Counted from the stretch's first letter, positions 43,540 through 55,300 are shown. The stretch is DNA of 64,000 bases from Clostridiales bacterium (GCA_003525075.1 DQFO01000006.1:1-64000), one strand, 5' to 3'. Notes: a model not told the origin generated them from the letters alone. Numbers and translations: made by a program.

Positions 43540-43571
43540 ATATGGTAAGAAAAAACTTGCCATATTTTTCT
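43540..43571 (+). terminator. Terminator of the LytTR unit
   Basis: ATATGGTAAG / CTTGCCATAT (one G-U pair), loop of 6 A, followed by TTTTTCTATTT. Confidence 0.7.
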
Positions 43572-43612
43572 ATTTAATCAAACTTACCAAAATATAAAAA
43601 GGGGAAATACAT

Positions 43613-45811
<2,199 letters not shown>

Positions 45812-45815
45812 TATT

Positions 45816-48266
45816 ATGATAAAATTAGTAAAAGTAAATAAATATTTTAATAGAAGAAAAAGAAATCAAATGCATATCATAAATAATACATCTCTTGAAT
45901 TAGGTGATAATGGATTAGTTGCAATTTTAGGGAGTTCAGGAAGTGGAAAAACAACATTATTAAATGCAATAGGTGGACTTGATAAAGTTAATAGTGGAAA
46001 AATATACATAAATGGTAAAAAAATAACACATAAAAGAGCTTATACAGTTGATAAAATAAGAAATCTAAATATGGGATATATATTTCAAGATTATAAATTG
46101 TTAGAAAATATGTCTGTATATGATAATGTTGCACTATCATTAAAAATGATGGGAATAAAAAATAAGAAAGAAATACAAAAAAGAGTAAATTATGTTCTTG
46201 AAGCAGTAAAAATGTACAGATATAGAAATAGACCTGCTAAAATGTTATCAGGTGGAGAAAAGCAAAGAGTTGCAATAGCAAGAGCACTTGTAAAAAATCC
46301 AAGTATAGTAATTGCAGATGAACCAACTGGTAACTTAGATAGTAAAAATTCTTTACAAGTAATGAATATAATAAAAGCAATTTCAAAAGAAAAATTAGTA
46401 ATTCTTGTAACACATGAAGTTGATTTAGCTAATTTTTATGCTTCAAGAATTATAGAACTTCAAGATGGAAAAATTGTTAAAGATTATGAAAATGAGCCAA
46501 AAGAATCATTAGAATATAGATTAGATAATAAATTATATTTAAAAGATTTTGAAAATATTAATAATATCGATAAGGATGATATTAATGTAAATATATATTC
46601 TGATAACAAACAAGATAAGATTAATATAAAATTAGCAATAAAAGATGGAAATATCTATATCCAATCAGAAAACAAGGTAGAAGTTGTTGATGAAAATTCA
46701 TCAATAGAATTAGTAGATGATCATTACAAAAAGATTGATAAAAGCATTTATGATGAAGAAAAATATAATTTGGAAAATATATCTGATAAAAAATATAAAG
46801 CAAAATATAAATCAATTTATGGAATAGTGAAATCAATAATTACAGGTTTTAAAAGAATTTCAAATTATACTATACTAAAAAAATTATTATTATTAGGTTT
46901 TTTTGCATCAAGTATGTTTGTTGTATATGCAATATGTAGTATATATGGTGCATTAGATGTAAGAGATATAGATTTTATGCAAATAGATAGAAATTATTTA
47001 CAGGTTGAAAACACTACAATAAGTGTTGATGATTTTCTAAAATATGAGCAAGAGTCTGGAATTGATTACATATTGCCTGGAAGCGGAGGAGTTGTATTTA
47101 CATTAAATAATAAAGATTATTATCAGACAGCAACACGTCCTGCAATGGTTAATGGATATTTAGTAGGTATAGACACAATAACAGCAGATAATTTAATAAA
47201 AGGTAGAATGCCAGAAAATGAGTATGAAATTGTAGTAGATAAAAGAGTAGTACAATCTGTTACATCAGATATGGGAATGGCAGGAAGTTTAGGAATAAAA
47301 ACAGATGAAGATTTGCTAGGAAGAAGTTTAACTATCAAAAACTTAAAAGACTTTAAAATAGTTGGAATTGCAGACACAGAAGCAGAGTCTATATTTGTTA
47401 ATAAATCAATGTTTGTAAATATAATCGCAAATGCCACAGGGACAAATAATGTAAATGATTGGTTTACTAGTGTTTATAAAGAAGAAACAACAGATAGTGA
47501 AGTAATGGATTATAATTTGTTTTTAGATGATATTACATTAACAAAAGGAAGATTACCAGAAAATGATTATGAAGTTATAGTAAATCAAATTAATAAAGAT
47601 ACTATGAAATTAAATAAACCAATAAAAGCACAAGTAAATGGAGAAGAACTTGTAGTTGTTGGATATTATGATAGTCAAGCAGATTTACAGGCATATCTTG
47701 TAAATAATAATACAGTAAAATATAATGTAATTAATAAGCAAAATTCAATGACAATATATGCAAAAGATAAATCACAAGTTATGAATAAATTTAAAGATGA
47801 GTATAGATTGAATATTATTGATAGATATGAAAAAGATAGAAGTGATTATCTAGAATATAAAAAAGATTCAGTAAAAAGTGCAATAATACTTGCATCTATA
47901 ATACTTGCAATATCACTAGTTGAAATATATTTGATGATGAGAGCATCATTCTTATCAAGAATAAAAGAAATTGGAGTATTTAGAGCAATTGGAGTAAAAA
48001 AATCAGATATATATAGAATGTTTTTAGGTGAAATTATTGCTATCACTGTATTTGGAAGTGTACCAGGAATTGCACTCATGACATATATATTGGCATCAAT
48101 TACTAAAATTCAATCAGCCTCAAGATTGTTTATTGTTAATTTTCAAACAATAGGTTTAAGTGTTTTAATTATATTTGGAGTTAATATATTAGTTGGATTA
48201 TTACCATTATTTAAAATTCTAAGAAAAAGGCCTGCTAGAATTTTAGCAAGACATGATGTGGAATAA
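45816..48266 (+). CDS. MacB/FtsX-type ABC transporter, fused ATPase and permease (second)
   Basis: An 816-residue fusion, partner of the preceding gene. ABC domain: Walker A GSSGSGKTTLLNAIGG (~34-49), signature MLSGGEKQRVAIARAL (~140), Walker B IVIADEPTGNLDS (~160), H-loop THE. A charged cytoplasmic linker (~225-335) precedes the first membrane helix (~355-378), a MacB-like extracytoplasmic domain, and three C-terminal membrane helices with the FtsX core (RASFLSRIKEIGVFRAIGVKKSDIYRMFLGEIIAITVF, ~710-750). ATG 45816 follows AGGAGGTG at 45801; it starts 4 bases after the first fusion stops, indicating one operon. Confidence 0.92.
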   Translation: MIKLVKVNKYFNRRKRNQMHIINNTSLELGDNGLVAILGSSGSGKTTLLNAIGGLDKVNSGKIYINGKKITHKRAYTVDKIRNLNMGYIFQDYKLLENMSVYDNVALSLKMMGIKNKKEIQKRVNYVLEAVKMYRYRNRPAKMLSGGEKQRVAIARALVKNPSIVIADEPTGNLDSKNSLQVMNIIKAISKEKLVILVTHEVDLANFYASRIIELQDGKIVKDYENEPKESLEYRLDNKLYLKDFENINNIDKDDINVNIYSDNKQDKINIKLAIKDGNIYIQSENKVEVVDENSSIELVDDHYKKIDKSIYDEEKYNLENISDKKYKAKYKSIYGIVKSIITGFKRISNYTILKKLLLLGFFASSMFVVYAICSIYGALDVRDIDFMQIDRNYLQVENTTISVDDFLKYEQESGIDYILPGSGGVVFTLNNKDYYQTATRPAMVNGYLVGIDTITADNLIKGRMPENEYEIVVDKRVVQSVTSDMGMAGSLGIKTDEDLLGRSLTIKNLKDFKIVGIADTEAESIFVNKSMFVNIIANATGTNNVNDWFTSVYKEETTDSEVMDYNLFLDDITLTKGRLPENDYEVIVNQINKDTMKLNKPIKAQVNGEELVVVGYYDSQADLQAYLVNNNTVKYNVINKQNSMTIYAKDKSQVMNKFKDEYRLNIIDRYEKDRSDYLEYKKDSVKSAIILASIILAISLVEIYLMMRASFLSRIKEIGVFRAIGVKKSDIYRMFLGEIIAITVFGSVPGIALMTYILASITKIQSASRLFIVNFQTIGLSVLIIFGVNILVGLLPLFKILRKRPARILARHDVE

Positions 48267-48280
48267 ATATAAGAATAGAG

Positions 48281-48312
48281 AGCAACCATAATTTAATGGT
48301 TGTTTTCTTTTT
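48281..48312 (+). terminator. Terminator after the ABC pair
   Basis: AGCAACCATAA / TTAATGGTTGTT imperfect stem with TTTCTTTTT tail. Confidence 0.7.
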
Positions 48313-48397
48313 AATAAAAAATTAATAAAACAGATATTCCGAAATAGCTCAAAACATGGTATAATAATGAAGAAAAAGTTATAAAGGAGAAAATTTT

Positions 48398-49087
48398 ATG
48401 TATAACATACTAGTAGTAGACGACGATAAAGAAATAGTAAAAGCAATAGAAATATATTTAGAAAAAGAAAATTATTTTATTTATAAAGCTTATGATGGAG
48501 AAGAAGCTTTAAAACAAATAAATGATAATGTAATTAATTTAATAATAATGGATATAATGATGCCAAAAAAAGATGGAATAGAAACACTAGAAGAGATAAG
48601 AAAAAACAAAGATATACCAGTAATATTATTGTCAGCAAAATCAGAAGATATAGATAAAATAAATGGATTAAATATAGGAGCAGATGATTATATAACAAAA
48701 CCATTTAATCCAGAAGAATTAATTGCAAGAGTAAATGCAATTATAAGAAGATGTTCAAAAAACAATGTTTTATCAGAAAAAGCAGGACTAATAAAAGCAG
48801 GAAATTTAACAATTGATGATGAATTAAAAAAAGTTGTTGTAGATGGTAAAGAAGTAAAACTTACACCAACAGAATATAATATTTTGAAATTTTTAACACA
48901 AAACAAAGGAAAGGTATATTCAATAGACGAAATATATACAAATATATGGGAAGAAGAAAGTTTTGCAGCAGAAAACATCATTGCAGTACACATTAGACAT
49001 ATAAGAGAAAAAATTGAAGTAAATCCAAAAGAGCCTAAATATTTAAAAGTAATATGGGGAGTTGGATATAAAGTAGAAAACCTTTAA
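48398..49087 (+). CDS. OmpR-family response regulator
   Basis: A 229-residue two-component response regulator. Receiver domain (1-120): acidic pair VVDDDKE (Asp ~8-9), phospho-acceptor Asp in NLIIMDIMMPKKDG (~52), Thr/Ser switch and Lys in ADDYITKPFNPEELIARV (~100). C-terminal winged helix (~135-228): KLTPTEYNILKFLTQNKGKVYSIDEIYTNIWEEESFAAENIIAVHIRHIREKIE. RBS AAGGAGAAA precedes ATG 48398. Its histidine kinase gene starts 18 bases after it. The adjoining fused ABC proteins suggest control of them, in the manner of Bce-type antimicrobial-peptide sensing. Confidence 0.95.
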   Translation: MYNILVVDDDKEIVKAIEIYLEKENYFIYKAYDGEEALKQINDNVINLIIMDIMMPKKDGIETLEEIRKNKDIPVILLSAKSEDIDKINGLNIGADDYITKPFNPEELIARVNAIIRRCSKNNVLSEKAGLIKAGNLTIDDELKKVVVDGKEVKLTPTEYNILKFLTQNKGKVYSIDEIYTNIWEEESFAAENIIAVHIRHIREKIEVNPKEPKYLKVIWGVGYKVENL

Positions 49088-49105
49088 TAAGGAGAAAAAA
49101 ATAAA

Positions 49106-51226
49106 ATGAGAAACAGTAGAATACTAAAATTATTTAGTTATATAATGTTACCAATTTTTGTTGGAATATTAATAATATCAATATTTTATATTCAAGTAAA
49201 AGATGCCACATATTATGATGAAGAAAAATATTTTGAATCAGAATCATTTATGTCATTATATATGACAAGATTATCAGGCATAGCACGAAAATTGATATAT
49301 AAAAATCCAGAATATAAAAATATTGAAGATGGAGATTCATATATTTTTTATTCGGCAAATGGTGAATTTAATTATGATGCACCAAGAATGTATTTTTTGA
49401 TAATATATAATAATAAAGCACTTACTAATGTTGAATTAACATCTGATGTAAGTACAATAGAATCAATAAAAAATTATATAGCAAATGTAGATGGTAATAA
49501 AATTTTTAATATAGTAAATGGAAAAGTAGAAACAAATTCAGCAATATTAAGGAAAAGAGCAAAACAATATCAAGAATCATTTACATATAAATATTTTACA
49601 AGAAATAATGTAGAAGTTGGACCAACAGATGAACTTTTTCAACTTGAAACTGGATCTGAAGATGGTGTTATTGTAGGAAAATCAACTACTAGTGATTTAG
49701 AATATATAACAGCACATATAGAAGATTTTCAAATTTATACATCATACACTCCAAAATTTGCAGAGAATTCTAATCAAGCATTGTCAAATGAATTTATTGA
49801 GATTTTAAAACCATATCAAACAGTTATTTATGTATTAGTTCCAATATCAACAATGATGACAATTTTAATTTTATTATATTTAAGTATATCAATAGGGCAT
49901 AAAAATGGTGTAGAAGGTATTTCGACAACAGATTTTGATAAAATACCATTAGAAATTATATTAGGAATAGGTGTGGCAATTTTTGCAATAATAATGCTTA
50001 TGACTTTTGGTGTGACAACTCCTTCTGATATATCTTTAGAAGTTTCTTTAATAGTAACAGCATATTTTTCAATATATATTGTAATTGCAATAATATTTGA
50101 TACATTTGTAAGAAGATTAAAAGCAAAAACGTTTTGGAAAAGTACAATAATAGGAAAAATATTTAAACAGTTAGGAAAATTATTTTCAAAATTAGAAAAG
50201 TTTTTTAAAGAACTTAAAGGAACATCTAAATTTTTTGATAAGACAACTAAGAAATTTATATTAGATTGTGTAATAGCTATTGTTTTTGCAGTTATGATTT
50301 TACTAATATTCCACGAAGATTTAGTTTTTACAGCCGTATTGGAAACAGTAATAGTAGTAATATTTATTTTTAGATTATTAAAAGCAATTGCAGATTATGA
50401 TAAAATAGAAGAAAAATTAAAGGAAATGTATGAAGGAAATAATAATGATACATTAGAAAGAAAAGAATTTTTACCAGAATTTTACCAATCAGTTGATTAT
50501 ATAAATGATATATCAAATGGATTTGAGAGATCAATACAAGATAGAATAAAAAGTGAGAGGCTAAAAACAGAATTAATAACAAATGTATCACATGATATAA
50601 AAACACCATTAACATCAATAATTAATTATGTTGATTTATTAAAAAAGGAAGATATAAGAAACGAAAAAGCTAATGAATATATAGAAATATTAGATTCAAA
50701 ATCACAAAGATTAAAAAAATTAATTGAAGATTTAGTTGAAGCTTCAAAAGTTTCTACAGGAAATGTAAAACTACAAATAGAGAAGATTAATATTGTAGAA
50801 TTATTAAATCAAGCAATTGGTGAATTTGAAGATAAGTTTGAGGCGAAAAAATTAGAAATATTATTAGAAGCAAAAGAAAGTGAAATATATATATTAGCAG
50901 ATAGTAGATATATGTATAGAATTGTAGAAAATTTATTTAGTAATATTTCAAAATATGCTTTAGAAAATTCAAGAGTATATATTGATATAATAAAAAAATC
51001 AAATGAAGTATATATAGAAATGAAAAATATATCAAAAGAAAAACTTAATATATCTGCAGAAGAATTAATGCAAAGATTTGTTAGAGGTGATAAATCAAGA
51101 ACAACTGAGGGAAGTGGACTTGGGATATCAATAGCACAGAATTTAACAGAGATTCAAAAAGGTGTATTTAATTTGAAATTAGATGGTGATTTATTCAGAG
51201 TTGAATTAATTTTTAATATTTTGTAA
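49106..51226 (+). CDS. Membrane sensor histidine kinase
   Basis: A 706-residue kinase. One N-terminal membrane helix (~10-28), an extracytoplasmic domain of about 210 residues, then a block of five or more membrane helices (~240-260, 275-300, 310-335, 390-405, 410-428), which is more than in the usual two-helix kinases. Next come the HisKA phospho-acceptor region (ELITNVSHDIKTPLTSIINYVDLLKKE, His ~496) and the HATPase with N-box (RIVENLFSNISKYALENS) and G-box (TTEGSGLGISIAQNLTE). RBS AAGGAGAAA precedes ATG 49106. It is coupled to the response regulator just upstream. Confidence 0.93.
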   Translation: MRNSRILKLFSYIMLPIFVGILIISIFYIQVKDATYYDEEKYFESESFMSLYMTRLSGIARKLIYKNPEYKNIEDGDSYIFYSANGEFNYDAPRMYFLIIYNNKALTNVELTSDVSTIESIKNYIANVDGNKIFNIVNGKVETNSAILRKRAKQYQESFTYKYFTRNNVEVGPTDELFQLETGSEDGVIVGKSTTSDLEYITAHIEDFQIYTSYTPKFAENSNQALSNEFIEILKPYQTVIYVLVPISTMMTILILLYLSISIGHKNGVEGISTTDFDKIPLEIILGIGVAIFAIIMLMTFGVTTPSDISLEVSLIVTAYFSIYIVIAIIFDTFVRRLKAKTFWKSTIIGKIFKQLGKLFSKLEKFFKELKGTSKFFDKTTKKFILDCVIAIVFAVMILLIFHEDLVFTAVLETVIVVIFIFRLLKAIADYDKIEEKLKEMYEGNNNDTLERKEFLPEFYQSVDYINDISNGFERSIQDRIKSERLKTELITNVSHDIKTPLTSIINYVDLLKKEDIRNEKANEYIEILDSKSQRLKKLIEDLVEASKVSTGNVKLQIEKINIVELLNQAIGEFEDKFEAKKLEILLEAKESEIYILADSRYMYRIVENLFSNISKYALENSRVYIDIIKKSNEVYIEMKNISKEKLNISAEELMQRFVRGDKSRTTEGSGLGISIAQNLTEIQKGVFNLKLDGDLFRVELIFNIL

Positions 51227-51321
51227 ATGATGTAGTGACAATTATAGTCTATTGTGTTACAATTAAAAAGATGTAATAAAAAGTAACAAGATAAATAGTA
51301 TTATAAGAGGTGAATAAACAA

Positions 51322-51861
51322 ATGAAAAGCAATAAGATATATGTTATACAGATGCACACACATACAATGCCATCAAGACTTATAAAACTTTTTACACATT
51401 ATAAATATAGTCATATAGCAATATCATTAACTCCAGAATGTGATAAAATATATAGCTTTGGTAGAAAAGAATTAAATTCAATAATAAACAGTGGATTTGT
51501 TATTGAAAATAGAGATGGTGATTTTTTTAATAAATTTAATGAAACAACTTGTAGAATATTTGAAATAGAAGTTACCAAAAAACAATATAGAAATTTGAAA
51601 AAAATAATTAAGTATATGAAAATTCATTCTGGTTTATATAAATATGATTTTATTGGTATTGTATTAAGATTTTTTAAAATCCCAGTTCGTTTCAAAAATA
51701 GATATGTTTGTAGTTTCTTTGTGGCAGATGTATTAGAAAAGGCACATATTTGTAAATTTAATAAAAAAAGCAGATTTGTAGAACCTAAAGATTTTGAAAA
51801 GATAGATGGTGTAAAACAAGTTTATGAGGGTAAATATTTGTTGATGAATGAAAATACATAG
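51322..51861 (+). CDS. Papain-like (NlpC/P60-superfamily, YiiX-type) hydrolase
   Basis: A 179-residue cytosolic-looking protein resembling permuted NlpC/P60 enzymes of the YiiX/YebB group. The His of the pair is in YSHIAISL (~33) and the Cys in RYVCSFFVADVLEKA (~138), where YVCS-F-VA replaces the usual 'CS-L'. Substrate prediction (peptide, lipid or amide bonds) is not possible by eye. ATG 51322 is chosen since AGAGGTG precedes it at 51306-51312. A terminator follows. The gene is alone. Confidence 0.7.
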   Translation: MKSNKIYVIQMHTHTMPSRLIKLFTHYKYSHIAISLTPECDKIYSFGRKELNSIINSGFVIENRDGDFFNKFNETTCRIFEIEVTKKQYRNLKKIIKYMKIHSGLYKYDFIGIVLRFFKIPVRFKNRYVCSFFVADVLEKAHICKFNKKSRFVEPKDFEKIDGVKQVYEGKYLLMNENT

Positions 51862-51865
51862 TTTT

Positions 51866-51895
51866 AAGAAGCAGTATTAAATACCGCTTCTTTTT
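51866..51895. terminator. Terminator between convergent hydrolase and dpaB genes
   Basis: AAGAAGC-A-GTAT / ATAC-C-GCTTCTT stem with T tail on the plus strand. Confidence 0.75.
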
Positions 51896-51897
51896 AC

Positions 51898-52476
51898 TTA
51901 TAAAATAATAGGCTGAATTTGTTCATTGTCTAAAGCATATTCAATAGTTTTTGATAAATAAGTTGGATCAAAAACAAGAGAACGAGGTTTTGTAATAGGA
52001 TTATCCTGCCTAAATGGAACAAAATAGAAATGTTTCCTATTTAATAATTTACCAATATTTTCACCAGCACCAGAAAGTCCATTATTAGTAGAAATTCCTA
52101 TAACAACTGGTCTTTCGCGTCTTAAGTGAGATTTAACGGCCATCGTTGCAGTACCATCAATTATATCATTTGCAAGTTTTGCCATTGTATTTCCACTTGC
52201 AGGTGCAACAACTAAAATATCAAGCATATCTTTTGGACCTAATGGTTCTACATCTTGAATTGTATGTAGAATTTTTTCATTTGTAATATCTTCTATTTCA
52301 TTTATAAAATCAATAGCATTTCCGAATTTTGTATCCATTGTATAACTATGTTCTGACATAATTGGAATTACTTTTGCTTTCGCTTTTACAATTTTCTTTA
52401 ATTCTTCAATGGTTTTTCTAAATGTACAGAATGAGCCTGTGAATACGAAGCCGATTCTTTTTCCTTCTAATTGCAC
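51898..52476 (-). CDS. dpaB: Dipicolinate synthase subunit B
   Basis: A 192-residue flavoprotein-fold enzyme that with DpaA makes dipicolinic acid for the spore core (SpoVFB in Bacillus). Signs: KRIGFVFTGSFCTFRKTIEELKKI at the N-terminus, the conserved DILVVAPASGNTMAKLANDIIDGTATMAVKSHLRRERPVVIGISTNNGLSGAGENIGKLLNRKHFYFVPF, and FDPTYLSKTIEYAL at the end. RBS GGAGG lies before the ATG at 52476. The usual partner dpaA is not adjacent, and an asd/dapA cluster is not visible in this window. Confidence 0.95.
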   Translation of the reverse strand: MQLEGKRIGFVFTGSFCTFRKTIEELKKIVKAKAKVIPIMSEHSYTMDTKFGNAIDFINEIEDITNEKILHTIQDVEPLGPKDMLDILVVAPASGNTMAKLANDIIDGTATMAVKSHLRRERPVVIGISTNNGLSGAGENIGKLLNRKHFYFVPFRQDNPITKPRSLVFDPTYLSKTIEYALDNEQIQPIIL

Positions 52477-52546
52477 AATAAAAATCCTCCTTTCATATTA
52501 TTTATATATAATATGAATAGAAGGAATATTTTGTCGAATATATGAT

Positions 52547-53047
52547 CTATTTTTCTTTACTATATTTAAATATACATTTTTTCTTTATAAATTCAGAAAA
52601 ATCTTTAGGTGTTCCTATTTTAAAACCAGATTTGCTTACAAGAAAAGCGGTATCTTCATCAAGATATAAGTAAAAATAATCTTTTGTTTCAAATACCTTA
52701 TGCAATTTAAAATAATAAACTCTTGTTTTGTCTATTTCAAAATAAAATTTATAAAAATTAAATGTAAAATATGAAGATTTATTTTCATATTTTGTTTTTG
52801 TTTGAACATATTTTTTTGCAGGTATGTAAATTCTTATAAAAACATAAAGAACAATCATAGCTATAAAAAGTAAAGTAAGTAAAAATGTTTTTTGAGATAT
52901 GCTGTATATAATACAATATATCATAAGAATAAGCATAATTATTGTTGAAAAATTATAAGAGAAATTAAACTTGGTGCCATGAAAATTAACAAATTGTTGG
53001 TAACTTTTTTCGGTATATTTTGTAGTATTTTTAAATAATGGATTCAT
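52547..53047 (-). CDS. Membrane protein with YcxB-like C-terminal domain
   Basis: A 166-residue protein with two membrane segments (~32-50 and ~55-75) and a C-terminal YcxB-like soluble part: FYFEIDKTRVYYFKLHKVFETKDYFYLYLDEDTAFLVSKSGFKIGTPKDFSEFIKKK. Start taken at 53047 (AAAGGAATTATTAAT upstream); an upstream in-frame ATG at 53065 lies before that RBS. It is downstream of and 21 bases from the recombinase gene on the same strand, so it may be co-transcribed. The function of YcxB-like proteins is unknown. Confidence 0.8.
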   Translation of the reverse strand: MNPLFKNTTKYTEKSYQQFVNFHGTKFNFSYNFSTIIMLILMIYCIIYSISQKTFLLTLLFIAMIVLYVFIRIYIPAKKYVQTKTKYENKSSYFTFNFYKFYFEIDKTRVYYFKLHKVFETKDYFYLYLDEDTAFLVSKSGFKIGTPKDFSEFIKKKCIFKYSKEK

Positions 53048-53068
53048 ATTAATAATTCCTTTCAAATA

Positions 53069-54052
53069 TTATTGGTTTAATGGGTTTCTTTCAATTGCAT
53101 CTCTAACTTGTTCATTACTTACGTGTGTGTAAATTTCAGTAGTTGCGATGCTCTCATGTCCAAGCAATTCTTGTAAAGCTCTAATATCAACATTACCATA
53201 TTGATACATTAGAGTTGCTGCAGTATGTCTTAATTTGTGAACAGATAATTTTTTTGTATCTAATCCAGCCGCTTCTAGTTCTTTTGTAATAATTAATTGA
53301 ACAGTTCTATTACTTATACGCTTTTTTTGTTCACTAAGAAATAGTGCTTTATCTGAATTTTTGGAATCACGTTTTATAAGAGATGGAGCAGGCCTTGAAG
53401 CTAAATAGTCATTAATTGCATTAATACAAGATTTATTTAAGTAAATTACACGTTCTTTATTTCCTTTACCTATAACAGTCATTTTATTTTCATCAAAATC
53501 AATATCACGAATATTAATTCCGACTAATTCTGATAATCTCATTCCACAGTTTAGGAAAAGTGTAGTGATCGCAAAATCTCTTTTATAATTACGATTGTCT
53601 GTGCTATCAGCAACTTTTAATAGCTTTTGGCTTTGCTCTAATGAAAGATATTTTGGCATTCTTTTTTCAAGTTTGGGTGTTTCAAGATTTTGAGCAGGGT
53701 TAACATCTAATAATTTTTCTTTAACTGTAGCATATTTAAAAAATATTCTTAAAGTTGATATTTTTCTAGCTCTTGTTGTTGCTTTAGCTCTATTATCAAT
53801 TGCTAAATGTGAAATATATGAATGTATATCTTCAAGGGTTATTTTTCTTAAGTCATCTTTTGTAAATTTTGTTATATCAATTTTTTCTGGATCTTCTTCA
53901 TTTGTCATATTAAAACGAATCATAATGAATCTAAAAAAATTAGTTAAATCATAATTATATTCTTTTACAGAATTTGGTGATTTGTTTAAGATTGTAATAG
54001 AATAGTCTAAAAAAGAATTTATATAATCAGGATTTTTTTCTCTTGGTATCAT
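53069..54052 (-). CDS. Tyrosine recombinase XerC/XerD-like
   Basis: A 327-residue site-specific tyrosine recombinase. The N-terminal SAM-like core-binding domain (DYSITILNKSPNSVKEYNYDLTNFFRF) is followed by the catalytic domain with the R-(K)-HxLR-H-Y set: Arg in GMRLSELVGINI (~175), Lys in GKGNKERV, HKLRHTAATLMYQYG (~270), GHESIATTEIYTHVS with His ~297 and Tyr ~305. The 'EDPEKIDITKFTKDDLRKITLEDIHSYISHL' insert near ~55-85 makes it longer than most Xer proteins. It could act in chromosome dimer resolution or on a mobile element; no attachment sites are recognised nearby. Confidence 0.9.
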   Translation of the reverse strand: MIPREKNPDYINSFLDYSITILNKSPNSVKEYNYDLTNFFRFIMIRFNMTNEEDPEKIDITKFTKDDLRKITLEDIHSYISHLAIDNRAKATTRARKISTLRIFFKYATVKEKLLDVNPAQNLETPKLEKRMPKYLSLEQSQKLLKVADSTDNRNYKRDFAITTLFLNCGMRLSELVGINIRDIDFDENKMTVIGKGNKERVIYLNKSCINAINDYLASRPAPSLIKRDSKNSDKALFLSEQKKRISNRTVQLIITKELEAAGLDTKKLSVHKLRHTAATLMYQYGNVDIRALQELLGHESIATTEIYTHVSNEQVRDAIERNPLNQ

Positions 54053-54152
54053 AATAAAATCTCCTTAAGTCTAAAAATAGTTAGTTAAATTACTAACTTG
54101 TTTTTATAATATCACTTTTAAAATGAAAAATAAAGACATTTCACAAAATTAA

Positions 54153-54181
54153 TTGACATATTTTAATATGGACTATATAAT
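54153..54181 (+). promoter_or_regulatory. Promoter of the QueH-GNAT gene
   Basis: TTGACA, 17-bp spacer, TATAAT, about 27 bases before ATG 54208. Confidence 0.78.
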
Positions 54182-54207
54182 AAAATAATAAAGAAAAGAG
54201 GAATATA

Positions 54208-55281
54208 ATGAAATTATTATTACACACATGTTGTGCTCCTTGTAGTGTATATTGTATAAAAAGTTTAAGAAAAGAAGGAATTGAACCTGTGGTATATTGG
54301 TTTAATCCTAATATCCATCCATATATAGAATACAAAACAAGAAGAGACACTTTAAAAGAATATACAAAAAGTATAGGTATAAATGCTATTTTTGATGAAA
54401 ATTATGGATTAAGAGAATTTTGCAAAAATGTTGTTGATGATTTAGAAAATAGATGTGTTAAATATTGTTATAGAGTTCGTCTTGAACAAACTGCTAAATA
54501 TGCAAAAGAAAATGGATATGATACTTTTTCTACTACTTTACTAATAAGTCCATATCAAAATCATGAGGCATTAAAAAAAATTGGCGAAGAAATGGCTGAA
54601 AAATATGGATTAACATTTTTGTATAGAGATTTTAGACCAGGTTTTAAAGAGGGACAAACAGAGGCAAGAGAGCTAGGACTTTATATGCAAAAATATTGCG
54701 GGTGTGTGTTTTCAGAAGAGAATCGTAATTTTGACCACATAAAAAGAGATAAAGTTGAAAGCATGAATAGTAATAGGATTATAGAAAAGAAAATTAGATT
54801 AGGTCGTAGTGTTAAAAATTTGGAACTAAAACCATATAAAAATGGTAAACAAGATGAAATCAAATTTATATATAATTTAAAAAAGGAAGTTTATCATAAA
54901 TATATAGAAGAAATTTATGGAGAATGGAATGAAGAAAATCAAAATAAGTTATTTAATAAATTTATGAAAGAAAACTCAAAAAATATAGAATTGATATATT
55001 TGAATGATAAATTAGTAGGTTTTTATAATTGGAAGAATAAAGATGATAATACTTTCGAAATAGCGAACATTTGTGTAATGCCAGAATACCAAAATAATGG
55101 TATTGGAACAGTTGTTCTAAAAGAAATATTATTCGAGAATAATGATAAAGATATAATTTTGCAATGTTTTAAAGAAAATCTTGCAATAAAATTATTTGAG
55201 AGAGTTGGATTTGGAAAGACAATGGAAACAGAAACACATTATATCATGAAAAAATCAGGAAATAATAAATTTCAAAAGTAG
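54208..55281 (+). CDS. queH: QueH (epoxyqueuosine reductase) fused to a GNAT acetyltransferase domain
   Basis: A 357-residue fusion. Residues 1-~180 are QueH/DUF208: KLLLHTCCAPCSVYCIKSL with Cys-Cys-x2-Cys (~8-12), FNPNIHPYIEYKTRRDTLKEY, NRCVKYCYRVRLEQTA, STTLLISPYQNHE and MQKYCGCVFSEE (~173-178), the cysteine set of the iron-sulphur reductase that converts epoxyqueuosine to queuosine in tRNA. After a basic linker, ~210-350 form a GNAT domain: FIYNLKKEVYHKYIEEIYGEWNEE, then NICVMPEYQNNGIGTVVLKEILFEN with the acetyl-CoA Q/RxxGxG/A-like QNNGIG motif, and VGFGKTMETETHYIMKK. Coupling to acetylation is unusual. RBS AAAGAGGA precedes ATG 54208. Confidence 0.9.
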   Translation: MKLLLHTCCAPCSVYCIKSLRKEGIEPVVYWFNPNIHPYIEYKTRRDTLKEYTKSIGINAIFDENYGLREFCKNVVDDLENRCVKYCYRVRLEQTAKYAKENGYDTFSTTLLISPYQNHEALKKIGEEMAEKYGLTFLYRDFRPGFKEGQTEARELGLYMQKYCGCVFSEENRNFDHIKRDKVESMNSNRIIEKKIRLGRSVKNLELKPYKNGKQDEIKFIYNLKKEVYHKYIEEIYGEWNEENQNKLFNKFMKENSKNIELIYLNDKLVGFYNWKNKDDNTFEIANICVMPEYQNNGIGTVVLKEILFENNDKDIILQCFKENLAIKLFERVGFGKTMETETHYIMKKSGNNKFQK

Positions 55282-55300
55282 TGATAACGATTATATAAAA

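Noticed and set aside
43540..43571. Hairpin with U-tract read as a transcription attenuator for the ABC genes.
   Set aside because: The -10 box ends at 43537, so transcription would begin inside the left arm and the RNA could not form the full stem; it is read as the terminator of the LytTR unit.
48340..48370. TATAAT upstream of the response regulator gene as a promoter.
   Set aside because: A good -10 is present but no acceptable -35 lies at 16-18 bases, so it is not listed.
53069..54052. The Xer-like recombinase as integrase of a mobile element.
   Set aside because: No attachment-site repeats, excisionase or phage genes are recognised around it; the flanking genes are spore and housekeeping type.
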